Notes under the pieces: generated by a model
Told to the model about the DNA's origin: nothing
What the model saw: the letters and a program-made list of their open reading frames with translations, nothing else
The model's database searches: none
Made by a program: the position numbers and the translations under genes
Shown: one piece after another, positions 9,184-17,851 of the stretch
Layout of the letters: each line of letters starts with the position of its first letter
Position numbering within the stretch: the first letter of the stretch is position 1
Source of the DNA: CAIKMD01 sp963740675
GTDB lineage: Bacteria > Pseudomonadota > Alphaproteobacteria > ATCC43930 > CGMCC-115725
DNA length: 64,000 bases
Reading direction: 5' to 3'
Assembly (NCBI GenBank): GCA_963740675.1
Contig: CAVUFS010000009.1
Coordinates: forward strand, 248,001-312,000

Positions 9184-10010
9184 GGCGTCACCACCGGTAT
9201 GGCTTGCAGAAGACTGCGCTCGCGTTTCAGCACCTCGCTCGCGAGATGGACATAGGCTTGTGCGCCGGGACAGCGGAAATCGTAGAGCAGCACCGGCTTG
9301 CCATGCGACGGCGCCTCCGAGATGCGCACGTTGCGTGGAATGACCGTATCGTAGAGCTTGTCGCCGAAATGGCCGCGCACATCGGCAGCGACGAGATCGG
9401 AGAGATTATTCCGCTTATCGAACATGGTGAGGACAATGCCTTGGATCTCGAGCGCGGGATTGAGATGTCGCTTCACGCGCTCGATCGTCTTCACCAGATG
9501 CGAGAGACCTTCGAGCGCATAGAATTCGCATTGCAGCGGCACGAGCACGGCGTGCGAAGCGCAAAGCGCGTTGAGCGTCAGCAAGCCGAGCGATGGCGGG
9601 CAATCGATCAGCACATGATCGAAAGGCAGCTCGATACCCTCCAGCGCGTCGGCCAAACGATATTCGCGGCGATCGAGCTCGACGAGTTCGAGCTCCGCGC
9701 CGGCGAGTTCGACGGAGGCCGGCACGACCGCGAGACGCGGGACGGCCGTCTGCACAATCGCCGCGCCGAGCACGTGCTGGCCGGCGAGCACTTCATATGA
9801 AGTGACGTTGCGCGCCTGCCGCGGGATGCCGAGGCCGGTCGAGGCATTGCCTTGCGGATCGAGATCGATCAGCAGCACATGCTCGCCGGCGGCGGCGAGC
9901 GCGGTCGCGAGATTGACCGCGGTCGTGGTCTTGCCGACCCCGCCCTTCTGATTGGCGATGGCAATGATCCGGGCGGCACGCCGCCGGGGCGCGTCCTCGA
10001 CGTCACTCAT
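9180..10010 (-). CDS. parA: Chromosome partitioning ATPase ParA
   Basis: A 276-residue deviant Walker-A ATPase that moves ParB-parS complexes. Seen: ANQKGGVGKTTTAVNLATAL (residues ~19-38) with the signature lysines, the Walker A' segment DHVLIDCPPSLG and a C-terminal region typical of Soj-type ParA. It overlaps parB and rsmG by 4 bp each, so the operon is probably translationally coupled. Confidence 0.97.
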   Translation of the reverse strand: MSDVEDAPRRRAARIIAIANQKGGVGKTTTAVNLATALAAAGEHVLLIDLDPQGNASTGLGIPRQARNVTSYEVLAGQHVLGAAIVQTAVPRLAVVPASVELAGAELELVELDRREYRLADALEGIELPFDHVLIDCPPSLGLLTLNALCASHAVLVPLQCEFYALEGLSHLVKTIERVKRHLNPALEIQGIVLTMFDKRNNLSDLVAADVRGHFGDKLYDTVIPRNVRISEAPSHGKPVLLYDFRCPGAQAYVHLASEVLKRERSLLQAIPVVTP

Positions 10011-10663
10011 GATGTGGCCCGGTGGATGGCGGAGAGTTTCAGGATCACGCCCGAGGGATCGGACAGGCTCGGGATCGTCTCGGAAGTGAGGTTCCAGGAC
10101 GCCTCGGCCGCCGCGAGTTCCTCGCGGGCATTCTCGCCCTTGAGGAACAGGCAGACGGTCTTCGGAGACAGAAAGTTCTCTGAGTAATCAATAAGTTGAT
10201 CGAGATTTGCGCAGGCGCGCGCGACCACCGCATCGGCCGGAAAAGCCGCGACCTTCTCGATCCGCTCGGGATGGAGCGTCACCGCCACATCCATGATCCG
10301 CGCCGCCTCGCGCAGGAAGGCCGATTTGCGCAGATCGGATTCAACGAGATGCATTTCCGGCACGCCCATCGCCGCCAGGATCAGGCCGGGCAAACCGGCG
10401 CCCGCGCCGAGATCGACCGCGACCCGCGTCTGGCGTGGCAGATATTTGGCAAGCTGCGCGCAATCGAGAATATGCCGGCGCCAGACATCGCCCATGGTGT
10501 TGGCGCTGACGAGATTGATGCGCCAATTCCATTGGCTCAGCAGCTCGACATAAGCCGTCAGCTTGTCGAGCGTTTCACGTGAAACGCTGCTGATTCGCGC
10601 GAAGCCGGTCGGACCCAGCGGCAGCCGCACCGGACGGACGTTGGCAGCCATCGGCGCCATCAC
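10007..10663 (-). CDS. rsmG: 16S rRNA (guanine527-N7)-methyltransferase RsmG (GidB)
   Basis: At 218 residues it methylates G527 of 16S rRNA with SAM. Seen: SQWNWRINLVSANTMGDVWRRH, then the SAM-binding VDLGAGAGLPGLILA motif (~residues 85-99) and VVARACANLDQL. The residues VSRET near position 28 are encoded by a parS-like palindrome (10571-10586), so this gene also carries a centromere site. It lies between mnmG and parA, overlapping both by 4 bp. Confidence 0.96.
   Translation of the reverse strand: MMAPMAANVRPVRLPLGPTGFARISSVSRETLDKLTAYVELLSQWNWRINLVSANTMGDVWRRHILDCAQLAKYLPRQTRVAVDLGAGAGLPGLILAAMGVPEMHLVESDLRKSAFLREAARIMDVAVTLHPERIEKVAAFPADAVVARACANLDQLIDYSENFLSPKTVCLFLKGENAREELAAAEASWNLTSETIPSLSDPSGVILKLSAIHRATS
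10571..10586. promoter_or_regulatory. parS-like ParB-binding site inside rsmG
   Basis: CGTTTCACGTGAAACG is a perfect 16-bp palindrome that matches the core of the consensus TGTTTCACGTGAAACA at 14 of 16 positions. It codes for the VSRET residues of RsmG, a location known for parS in other bacteria. Confidence 0.88.
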
Positions 10664-12519
10664 GCCGCCGCCTCCCCGCGCTTCACATGACGGAGCAGCG
10701 CAACGAGCGCGGCCGGCGTTACCCCGGAGATTCGCGACGCCGCGCCGAGATTGGCCGGACGGGCGGCGTTGAGCTTCAGCCGGATCTCGGTTGAGAGGCT
10801 GCCGAGGGTCGAATAATCGAGATCGGGCGGCAGGATAAGCTCTTCGTCGCGGCGGAAAGCGTGTATTTCGGCTTCCTGGCGGTCGAGATAGCCCGCATAA
10901 CGGCCATCGATCTCAAGCTGCTCGGCGACTTCCGGGGAAATCGCGCCGAGTTCCGGCCAAACGCCGGTGATCTGGGCCCAGGATATATCCGGATGGCGCA
11001 GCAAATCGGCTGCGGAGCGCGCAACGCCATCGGCGTTGACCGACAGCCCGCGCTTCCGCAATTGCTGGGGCGTCAGCTTTAGTGCCCGGACCAGTGCTCG
11101 CGCCGCTGCCAAATCATCGGATTTCCGGGCAAAGGCCGCCTCCCGGACACTGCCGACGCAGCCCCGCGCCAGGCCGCGCGGCGTCAACCGCTGATCGGCA
11201 TTGTCCGCGCGCAGAACGAGCCGATATTCGGCCCGCGACGTGAACATACGGTACGGTTCTTCTGTTCCACGTGAAACAAGGTCATCGATCAGCACGCCGA
11301 TATAGGAGCTTGCCCGGTCGAGGACGAATTCCCCGCCCTGGCCGGCGCGAAGCGCGGCATTGAGCCCAGCCATCAGACCCTGGGCCGCCGCCTCTTCATA
11401 ACCGGTCGTGCCGTTGATCTGGCCGGCAAAGAATAGCCCGGGCACGCGCTTGGTCTCGAGCGTCGCCCGCAGCTCGCGCGGATCGACGAAATCGTATTCG
11501 ATCGCGTAGCCGGGCCGCTTCATCACGGCATGCTCGAGCCCCGGTATGGTCGCCAGCAATGCCGCCTGGACATCGCGCGGCAGCGAGGTCGAAATTCCGT
11601 TCGGATAGACCGTGTCGTCGTCGAGCCCTTCCGGCTCGAGGAAGATTTGGTGTGCCTCGCGACCGGCGAACCGCACCACCTTATCCTCGATCGACGGGCA
11701 ATAACGCGGGCCGGTGCCCTCGATCTGACCGGAATAGATCGGTGCGCGGTGGATATTGGCGCGGATGATTGCGTGGGTTTCGGGCCGCGTCTCGGTGATA
11801 TGGCAGACCGTCTGCGGCGTCGTGATCGCCTTGGTCAGAAAAGAAAACGCGACCGGCGGATTGTCGCCGTGCTGGACCGTCAGCCCGGCCCAATCGATGG
11901 TTTTGGCGTCGAGCCGCGGCGGCGTGCCGGTTTTCAGTCGGCCGAGGCGGAATTCCAACCGTGCCAGCGTTTCAGCGAGCCCAATTGACGGCGCTTCGCC
12001 GACCCGGCCGGCCGCGATCTTCTCTTCGCCGATATGTATAAGGCCGCGCAAAAAAGTGCCGGTCGTCAGGACAACGCTGCTGGTCAGAAGCTCGTCGCCC
12101 GAGGCGAGAACCACAGCCCTCACCCGGCCGCCCTCATCGAGGCGCAAATCCTCGGCCGAGCCTTCACGGATATCGAGATTGGGCTGCTCGGCGAGCAGCG
12201 CCTGCATCGCCTGGCGATAAAGCTTGCGATCGGCTTGTGCGCGTGGCCCGCGCACGGCCGGACCTTTGCTGCGATTGAGCAGCCGAAACTGGATGCCGGC
12301 CCGATCGGCGGCACGGGCAATGACGCCGTCGAGCGCGTCGATCTCGCGGACCAAGTGACCCTTGGCCAGGCCACCGATCGCTGGATTGCAGGACATTTCG
12401 CCGATCGTTGCGCGACTCTGCGTCAGCAGCAGCGTCTTGGCACCAAGCCGGGCGGAAGCAGCCGCGGCCTCGCAGCCAGCATGGCCGCCGCCAATAACGA
12501 TCACGTCCCAAAGATGCAT
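10660..12519 (-). CDS. mnmG: tRNA uridine 5-carboxymethylaminomethyl modification enzyme MnmG (GidA)
   Basis: A 619-residue FAD protein that with MnmE builds the cmnm5 modification at wobble U34. Seen: the N-terminal dinucleotide fold DVIVIGGGHAGCEAA, CNPAIGGLAKGHLVREIDA, the conserved block RYCPSIEDKVVRF, FFAGQINGTTGYEEAAAQG, and the C-terminal helical domain that contacts MnmE. Length is as usual. A parS-like site lies within it (11263-11278) and another just upstream of its start. It heads the mnmG-rsmG-parA-parB operon. Confidence 0.98.
   Translation of the reverse strand: MHLWDVIVIGGGHAGCEAAAASARLGAKTLLLTQSRATIGEMSCNPAIGGLAKGHLVREIDALDGVIARAADRAGIQFRLLNRSKGPAVRGPRAQADRKLYRQAMQALLAEQPNLDIREGSAEDLRLDEGGRVRAVVLASGDELLTSSVVLTTGTFLRGLIHIGEEKIAAGRVGEAPSIGLAETLARLEFRLGRLKTGTPPRLDAKTIDWAGLTVQHGDNPPVAFSFLTKAITTPQTVCHITETRPETHAIIRANIHRAPIYSGQIEGTGPRYCPSIEDKVVRFAGREAHQIFLEPEGLDDDTVYPNGISTSLPRDVQAALLATIPGLEHAVMKRPGYAIEYDFVDPRELRATLETKRVPGLFFAGQINGTTGYEEAAAQGLMAGLNAALRAGQGGEFVLDRASSYIGVLIDDLVSRGTEEPYRMFTSRAEYRLVLRADNADQRLTPRGLARGCVGSVREAAFARKSDDLAAARALVRALKLTPQQLRKRGLSVNADGVARSAADLLRHPDISWAQITGVWPELGAISPEVAEQLEIDGRYAGYLDRQEAEIHAFRRDEELILPPDLDYSTLGSLSTEIRLKLNAARPANLGAASRISGVTPAALVALLRHVKRGEAAA
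11263..11278. promoter_or_regulatory. parS-like site inside mnmG
   Basis: TGTTCCACGTGAAACA differs from the consensus TGTTTCACGTGAAACA at one position. It lies in the coding part for SRGTEEPYR of MnmG, 0.7 kb from the rsmG site. Confidence 0.82.
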
Positions 12520-12575
12520 GTCTTCACTCTATTGATGGCCCAAGGGGGTGTAAAGCGAGCCGCCAAGCGTGTTCA

Positions 12576-12591
12576 TGTTTCACGTGAAACG
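12576..12591. promoter_or_regulatory. parS-like site upstream of mnmG
   Basis: TGTTTCACGTGAAACG matches the consensus at 15 of 16 positions. It lies 57 bp upstream of the mnmG start, between mnmG and mnmE, and could also bring ParB near the operon promoter. Confidence 0.88.
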
Positions 12592-12613
12592 CCCACACGC
12601 AACGCGCGTGGCC

Positions 12614-12853
12614 CTACACGACAACCGGGAATTTCTTCGGCTTATTTGGCTTTAAGTATTCTTTAAGAATAGACCTCAGTAATTCCTCACAAATTTTCTC
12701 TAGTTCTTCTCGATCTAACCTACAAGATGTAGCCCGAGTCGACCGATTCGTGCTCGGGACGTTCCCAGAACTCCTACTAGATGAAGTGGTCGACCGGAGG
12801 TCTGTTCTTGATTTATTCTCTTTGCCGCGGGTCGGCCATAGTTTAGCCGTCAA
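12614..12853 (-). CDS. Possible small lysine/serine-rich ORF between mnmE and mnmG (uncertain)
   Basis: An open frame runs from the mnmE end to a stop at 12614. If it starts at the TTG at 12853 it would encode 79 residues: a Ser/Thr/Arg-rich first half, then a charged helix (LDREELEKICEELLRSILKE) and a KPNKPKKFPVVV tail. Base use is distinctly more AT-rich than in the neighbours and the codon choice is atypical. No convincing ribosome-binding site was found at a normal distance. It may be a transferred remnant or simply non-coding. The rest of the 12520-12887 gap holds the parS-like site and nothing else I recognise. Confidence 0.25.
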   Translation of the reverse strand: MTAKLWPTRGKENKSRTDLRSTTSSSRSSGNVPSTNRSTRATSCRLDREELEKICEELLRSILKEYLKPNKPKKFPVVV

Positions 12854-12887
12854 GCAGCCGCAAATAGGCCCTCCGGCGTCTACGCAC

Positions 12888-14222
12888 TTACTTGCCGATG
12901 CAGAATTCCCGGAAAAGCGCGTCGAGCATGTCTTCCACATCGACGCGCCCGGTGATTCGGCCGAGCGCACGAGCTGCGCCACGCAAATCCTCCGCTGCAA
13001 GCTCGGGCAGCTCAGCCCCCGCGAATCGGTCGAGCGCGGCGACGCAATTCTCGAGCGCTTCGCGATGCCGCGCGCGCGTCACGAGTGGCGCCGTCCCCGT
13101 GCTCAGCGCTTCTTCGACCTCCGCGCCGAGTCGCGTGATCAGCGCGGCGATGCCTTCGCCGCTCGTTACCGAGCAATACAGCGCCCGGCCGGCACCGAGC
13201 GAATTTGCCCATGCCGCAGGGGTTTCTTGCATCAGGTCGATCTTATTCACGACAACAATCGTGCGCGCATCGATCAGATCGCGCAGCGCGGTTGCTTCTT
13301 CCGGCTTCGTCGCATCAAGCACCACAAGCTTCAGATCGGCACTCGCCGCACGGGCGCGCGCGCGGCGAATGCCCTCTTCCTCGATACTGTCGGCGCTATC
13401 GCGCAGCCCTGCCGTGTCGGCCAGCACCACCGGATAACCACCGAGATCGAGCGCGACCTCGATCACGTCGCGAGTCGTGCCGGCGATATGCGACGTAATC
13501 GCCACTTCGCGACGTGCCAACGCATTCATCAGGCTCGATTTGCCGGCATTGGGCGGACCCAAAATCGCCACCGCCACGCCCTCGCGCAGCCGTTCGCCGC
13601 GGCGATTGTCGGCGAGCTCGGCCGCAATCTCGCCGCGCAACGCCGCCGCTTCCCGTCGAGAAGCTGCCCATTGCTCGGTGGGCAAGCCTTCTTCCGGAAA
13701 GTCGATCTCGGCTTCGAGCCGCGCCTGGGTCGCGATCAGCCGCGTACGCCATTCCTCGCAGCGCCGGCCGAATTCGCCCTGAAGCTGGCGCATCGCCTGG
13801 CGTCGCTGCGCCGCCGTTTCGGCCTCGACCAAGTCGGCGATCGCCTCTGCCGCCGTAAGATCGAGCTTTCCGTTGAGAAAAGCGCGTCTCGTGAATTCGC
13901 CAGGCTCCGCGAGGCGAAAGCCCGGCCGGCGAGCGAGCGTCGCAAAAACCGCCGCCAACACGGCACGGCTGCCATGGAGCTGCAGCTCGACGATGTCCTC
14001 GCCGGTCATGCTGGCCGGCCCCGCGAAATAAAGCGCGATGCCGTCATCCAGGATTTCGCCGCTTTCCGGATCCCGGAAATGCGCGTAACACGCCTGCCGC
14101 GGCGGGGGCAAACTACCGGCGAGATCGCTCAGCGCGGCCGCGGCGCCGGGCCCCGATAGCCGTACCATGGCGACGCCAGCGCGGCCCGGCGCGGTCGCAA
14201 GCGCGTAAATCGTATCCGTCAT
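12888..14222 (-). CDS. mnmE: tRNA modification GTPase MnmE (TrmE)
   Basis: A 444-residue GTPase, partner of MnmG in U34 modification. Seen: an N-terminal formyl-THF-binding domain (TIYALATAPGRAGVAMVRLSG), the G domain with GPPNAGKSSLMNAL (G1), GTTRD (G2), DTAGLR (G3) and NKID (G4), and the C-terminal FCIGK with the conserved catalytic cysteine. Length is normal. It is on the same strand as mnmG but separated by a 368-bp gap. Confidence 0.98.
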   Translation of the reverse strand: MTDTIYALATAPGRAGVAMVRLSGPGAAAALSDLAGSLPPPRQACYAHFRDPESGEILDDGIALYFAGPASMTGEDIVELQLHGSRAVLAAVFATLARRPGFRLAEPGEFTRRAFLNGKLDLTAAEAIADLVEAETAAQRRQAMRQLQGEFGRRCEEWRTRLIATQARLEAEIDFPEEGLPTEQWAASRREAAALRGEIAAELADNRRGERLREGVAVAILGPPNAGKSSLMNALARREVAITSHIAGTTRDVIEVALDLGGYPVVLADTAGLRDSADSIEEEGIRRARARAASADLKLVVLDATKPEEATALRDLIDARTIVVVNKIDLMQETPAAWANSLGAGRALYCSVTSGEGIAALITRLGAEVEEALSTGTAPLVTRARHREALENCVAALDRFAGAELPELAAEDLRGAARALGRITGRVDVEDMLDALFREFCIGK

Positions 14223-14268
14223 CGGACCGAAAATAGCGACGGCGCAGCGCCATCGCCTAGAGCGTGAT

Positions 14269-15012
14269 TCAGAATTTCGTGCGCATGAAGATGGATTCGG
14301 GCAGCGCCCGGATCACACCCATAACGAGGCGCCACACCGGCCGCACATAGATCACATGCTTGCCGCGAGCCTGCGCGCGATAGATCGCGCGTGCGACTTC
14401 CGCCGGTTGCGCGGTGAGCGCCTTCGGCAGATCCATGCCCGCGGTCATGCGCGTGTCGACGAAGCCCGGCTGCACGGAGATGACGCGCACACCTTTGGTC
14501 GCGAGCCGCGCACGCAAACCCGAAAGGAAAGCGGTGAACCCGGCCTTAGCCGAGCCGTAGATGTAATTTTTGGCGCGGCCGCGATCACCCGCGACCGAGG
14601 ACACGCCGATGATGCAACCGGCGCCGCGGGTTTCCATGCGATTGGCGATTTCGCCCAGGACAAGGCAGCAGCCGGTGTAGTTCGTCCGCATCACAAGCTC
14701 AGCCGCCTGCGTCGAGCGCTGTGACTCGTCGTGATCGCCGAGCAATCCGATGACGCAAATCACCGTCTCCGGCAAAGCGCCGATTCCATCGAGGAACGCC
14801 GCATGTCGCGCGGTGTCGAGAATGTCGAAGTCAACGACGCGCACCTCGCCGCCATAGCGCAAGCGCATATCGACAGCATCGGCTTCGAGCCGCTGCGCAT
14901 CGCGTGCGGCAAGAATGATCGAAGCGCCGCCCCGCGCGTATTCATGCGCAATCGCACGGCCGATATCCGAAGCCGCGCCGAGAATGAGTACAGATTGGGT
15001 CGTATCGCTCAT
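14269..15012 (-). CDS. SDR family oxidoreductase, DprE2-like (polyprenyl-phospho-2-ketopentose reductase)
   Basis: A 247-residue short-chain dehydrogenase. The start at 15012 (ATGA overlap with the DprE1-like gene) is preferred; the longer open frame is the shadow of that gene. Seen: an N-terminal NAD(P) motif (LILGAASDIGRA, residues ~9-20), GVSSVAGDRG with Ser139, and the Y152-x3-K156 pair (YGSAK). The C-terminus (PVWRLVMGVIRALPE) resembles the membrane-associated end of DprE2. In mycobacteria DprE2 reduces the 2-keto intermediate made by DprE1 to decaprenyl-phospho-arabinose. The same step is inferred here from the operon; the sequence alone only establishes an SDR. Confidence 0.82.
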   Translation of the reverse strand: MSDTTQSVLILGAASDIGRAIAHEYARGGASIILAARDAQRLEADAVDMRLRYGGEVRVVDFDILDTARHAAFLDGIGALPETVICVIGLLGDHDESQRSTQAAELVMRTNYTGCCLVLGEIANRMETRGAGCIIGVSSVAGDRGRAKNYIYGSAKAGFTAFLSGLRARLATKGVRVISVQPGFVDTRMTAGMDLPKALTAQPAEVARAIYRAQARGKHVIYVRPVWRLVMGVIRALPESIFMRTKF

Positions 15013-16403
15013 AGGCCGAGCCGCCGTGATTGCAGTGAAGCGAATTTCCCGGCCGGATCGACGCGGTTGCGCACGGCGCGGAATTGCGCGAGGCCCGGAT
15101 AGAAGCGTTCCATCATCGCCGGACTCGTGGCCGCGTCCTTGGCGAGATAGAGCCGGCCGCCGTGATCGGCGACAATCGCGTCGAGCAGCGGGAAAAGCGC
15201 GAGCGTCTTCGCGCCCGCCGGGAAATCGAGCGCCAGCGTGTAGCCCTCCATCGGGAAAGACAGGAGGCCGGAATCCTGCCGGCCGAAAAGCTTCAGCACG
15301 CCGAGGAAAGAGCCGAGCCCGGCATCGGCAATGCGTTTCAGCAACAGCGTCAGCCCGGCGCGGCTCGCCGCCAGCGGCAGCACGCATTGATATTGCACAA
15401 GGCCGGCACGGCCATAGAGCCGCCGCCATTCGAGGATACCATCGAGCGGGTAGAAGAAGCGGTCGTAATCGAGGATATCCGTGCCCGGCCGCGCGATGCG
15501 GTAATAAAGCTCGTTGAACGCGCCGATGCTCCAGCGGTTCTGCACGAACCCCGGCACGTCGACCGGCACCGTACGAGAATGTTTCTTCGGCAACGACCGC
15601 GGCGACAGCCGTTGCCTCGCCGGCAATTCCTCGGCGCGCGCGTGCTCGCCAAGGAACAACAGCGAGCGGCCAAGCGCCTCGCCACGCGCCAGGCAATCGA
15701 TCCATGCGACCGAATAAGTCCAATCGCGCACCGCTTCGAACGCGTCCATTGCTTCGGCGAGATTGCGTAACCGCCGCGTCTCACGGCGGATGAAGCTGGT
15801 CTCGACCGGCATCAGGTGGAACCGCGCGCGCAGGATCACACCTGTCAGCCCCATCCCGCCGCACGTCGCCGCAAAAAGCGATTTGTTCTCCAGGCGCGAA
15901 CAGCGGACGACGCGGCCATCGGCAAGCGCGATGTCGATGCTGTCGACATGGTCGCCGAAGCTGCCGGCGAGATGATGATTCTTGCCGTGGACATTGCTCG
16001 CGATCATGCCGCCGATGGTCACGAATTTCGTGCCCGGCGTGACCGGCGGAAACCAGCCGCGCGGCAGGAAGGTGTCGATCACATCTTCCAGCAGCGTGCC
16101 CGCTTCGCAGGTGAGCATGCCGCTCGCCGGATCGAAATCGATGAAGCGATTGCTTTTCAGCAGCGACAACGTGCCGGCCGGGTTGAGCGCCGGATCGCCA
16201 TAGGAGCGGCCATTGCCGCGTGCGATCAGCGTCTCGTTGCCCGCGATCGCCGCCAGAACATCGTCCGCCCCGCGCGCTTCGAAGAATGCGCAATCGCTCC
16301 GCGGATGCCGTCCCCACCCGGAAAGCTCGACCGCTCGCACTTTCGGCAGGGCGTGCTTGGTCAGCCCGTCGGGCCGGTGGACCGCAAAGGGAACAGCGCT
16401 CAT
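15009..16403 (-). CDS. DprE1-like FAD-dependent polyprenyl-phospho-ribose 2'-oxidase
   Basis: A 464-residue VAO-fold flavoprotein. The start at 16403 overlaps the upstream gene by 4 bp. Seen: PP-loop-like IARGNGRSYGD (~60-70), the FAD motif IASNVHGKNHHLAGSFGD (~134-151), YSVAWID with W234 (equivalent to Trp230 of M. tuberculosis DprE1), GGRLYLAKDA with K422 (equivalent to catalytic Lys418) and a C-terminal VRNRVDPAGKFAS block. The residue aligned with Cys387, target of benzothiazinones, is A391 (TLALDFP). DprE1 oxidises decaprenyl-phosphoryl-ribose at C2'. It is followed at once by the DprE2-like partner. Confidence 0.88.
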   Translation of the reverse strand: MSAVPFAVHRPDGLTKHALPKVRAVELSGWGRHPRSDCAFFEARGADDVLAAIAGNETLIARGNGRSYGDPALNPAGTLSLLKSNRFIDFDPASGMLTCEAGTLLEDVIDTFLPRGWFPPVTPGTKFVTIGGMIASNVHGKNHHLAGSFGDHVDSIDIALADGRVVRCSRLENKSLFAATCGGMGLTGVILRARFHLMPVETSFIRRETRRLRNLAEAMDAFEAVRDWTYSVAWIDCLARGEALGRSLLFLGEHARAEELPARQRLSPRSLPKKHSRTVPVDVPGFVQNRWSIGAFNELYYRIARPGTDILDYDRFFYPLDGILEWRRLYGRAGLVQYQCVLPLAASRAGLTLLLKRIADAGLGSFLGVLKLFGRQDSGLLSFPMEGYTLALDFPAGAKTLALFPLLDAIVADHGGRLYLAKDAATSPAMMERFYPGLAQFRAVRNRVDPAGKFASLQSRRLGL

Positions 16404-17851
16404 TCGGCCACGCGGCGATAGAGGATGTATTCCTGCGCCCAATCGGCGCCGAGATTGCGCGCGGCGCCAGGATCGGGATTACCATCGGCGGCAAAGCGGC
16501 GAACCGGGCGGTAGACCGAGGCCAGAGGCTCGCTGCTCATATGCTGCAACATCGAGCCGGTGACATTAAGGAAAAGGTAGCTCGGCTTGGTCGCCGCGAC
16601 GATTTCCCATTCCGTTGGGTAATCCTTGGCCGGCGGCCAGACCAGCGCCGCCGCGTCCTCGATGAAGCCCGGGCAGCGATAACCGACGATGCCGATATCC
16701 GAGGCAAGGATCGTATCGCTCGCGCTCGTATCGGCGCAAACGCTCGTCAGCGGCTCGTAGATGTTGCGCGTGATGCGGTCGGGGTAGCGCCACAGGCCAA
16801 GCATCGCCCAACCGCCGATCACCGCCGCGGCAACCGCCCAATCGAGATGACGCAGCGGTAACCGCGCCGATAGTCTGCTCATGGCATAACCGGCGAACAT
16901 CGTCGCGACGGTCAGCGGCATGAAGCCGTACCACGACCAGATCTTCGGCCCGCCAAGCACATAGGCGGCGAGATAAAGCAGCAGCCAGCCGGCAAGCAGT
17001 CGCGCGATGCCGCGATGGCGCAGCGCCAGCACCACACCGACCAGGCCGATGGCCGCGATCGCCCCCGAGACCGGCTCCGGCGCCAGCAATTGCTGCAGCA
17101 CGCTAAACGGCGGTGTCGCGACATGCGCGCTCTTCGCCAGCACCGATTGCGACAGGAAGTGACCGTAGACGAGCTGCATCGTCGCCAAGCCCGGCATGAC
17201 CACGGCCAGCGCCAGCGCCCCCATCGCGATCGCGCGCAACGGCTGGCGCGCGAGGAACATCTCGGCGAGGCAAAGGACCGCCACGATCAGCACCGCCTCG
17301 GGCCGCAGGAAATAGGCCACCGCGCCGAGTGCCGCCGCCAGCAAAACACGCTGGCGCTGATACAGCGCGAAAGCGCCGAGCCCCCAGAGCACGAAGAGAT
17401 CCACCTCCATCGCGCCGATCGTGACGCGTGCCAGCATCGGCGAGAGCGCGAAACAGGCGATGAAACAGGCAAAGCCGCGGCGATCGCCCTTGAACATCAG
17501 CTCGCGCGCGAGCAGCGCGATGCCGAGATCGAAGATGATATTGACCGGCGGCAGCACCAGCTCGGGCGCGGCGCCAAGCGCGATGATCAGCGCTGTGATC
17601 AGGCCGAAGAGTGGCGCCGTCGTACCCAGCACCCAATCGCCGGCGTTGTAGAGATAGCCGTGCCCCGCGATGAGGTTCTGTGCATAGCGAAAGGTAATGA
17701 ACGCGTCGTCGAAAACCGGGAAACAGGCCAGCGCGACCAGCCGCGAGACCAGCAGCACGCCGCACAGCGCCACCGTCGCTATATCGATGTCGAGCCGGCG
17801 CAGCAAAGGCTGCGCGCTTACGCCGATATTCCGCCGCGCCGCGTCGCTCAT
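16400..17851 (-). CDS. GT-C family membrane glycosyltransferase (AftB/ArnT-like)
   Basis: A 483-residue polytopic membrane protein with about ten hydrophobic segments followed by a soluble C-terminal domain. The start at 17851 follows from the 4-bp overlap with the UbiA-fusion gene. The first periplasmic loop carries an acidic motif FDDAFITFRYAQNL (D48, D49), the place of the catalytic aspartate in GT-C enzymes that use polyprenyl-phosphate sugars; the following GHGYLYN.GDWVLGTTAPL resembles mycobacterial AftB-type arabinofuranosyltransferases. In the operon it would be the natural user of the polyprenyl-phospho-pentose. The acceptor is unknown. Confidence 0.75.
   Translation of the reverse strand: MSDAARRNIGVSAQPLLRRLDIDIATVALCGVLLVSRLVALACFPVFDDAFITFRYAQNLIAGHGYLYNAGDWVLGTTAPLFGLITALIIALGAAPELVLPPVNIIFDLGIALLARELMFKGDRRGFACFIACFALSPMLARVTIGAMEVDLFVLWGLGAFALYQRQRVLLAAALGAVAYFLRPEAVLIVAVLCLAEMFLARQPLRAIAMGALALAVVMPGLATMQLVYGHFLSQSVLAKSAHVATPPFSVLQQLLAPEPVSGAIAAIGLVGVVLALRHRGIARLLAGWLLLYLAAYVLGGPKIWSWYGFMPLTVATMFAGYAMSRLSARLPLRHLDWAVAAAVIGGWAMLGLWRYPDRITRNIYEPLTSVCADTSASDTILASDIGIVGYRCPGFIEDAAALVWPPAKDYPTEWEIVAATKPSYLFLNVTGSMLQHMSSEPLASVYRPVRRFAADGNPDPGAARNLGADWAQEYILYRRVAE

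Noticed and set aside
15013..15723. N-terminal extension of the DprE2-like frame
   Set aside because: Arg/Ala-rich, matches the reverse frame of the DprE1-like gene, and the SDR start motif begins at 15012.
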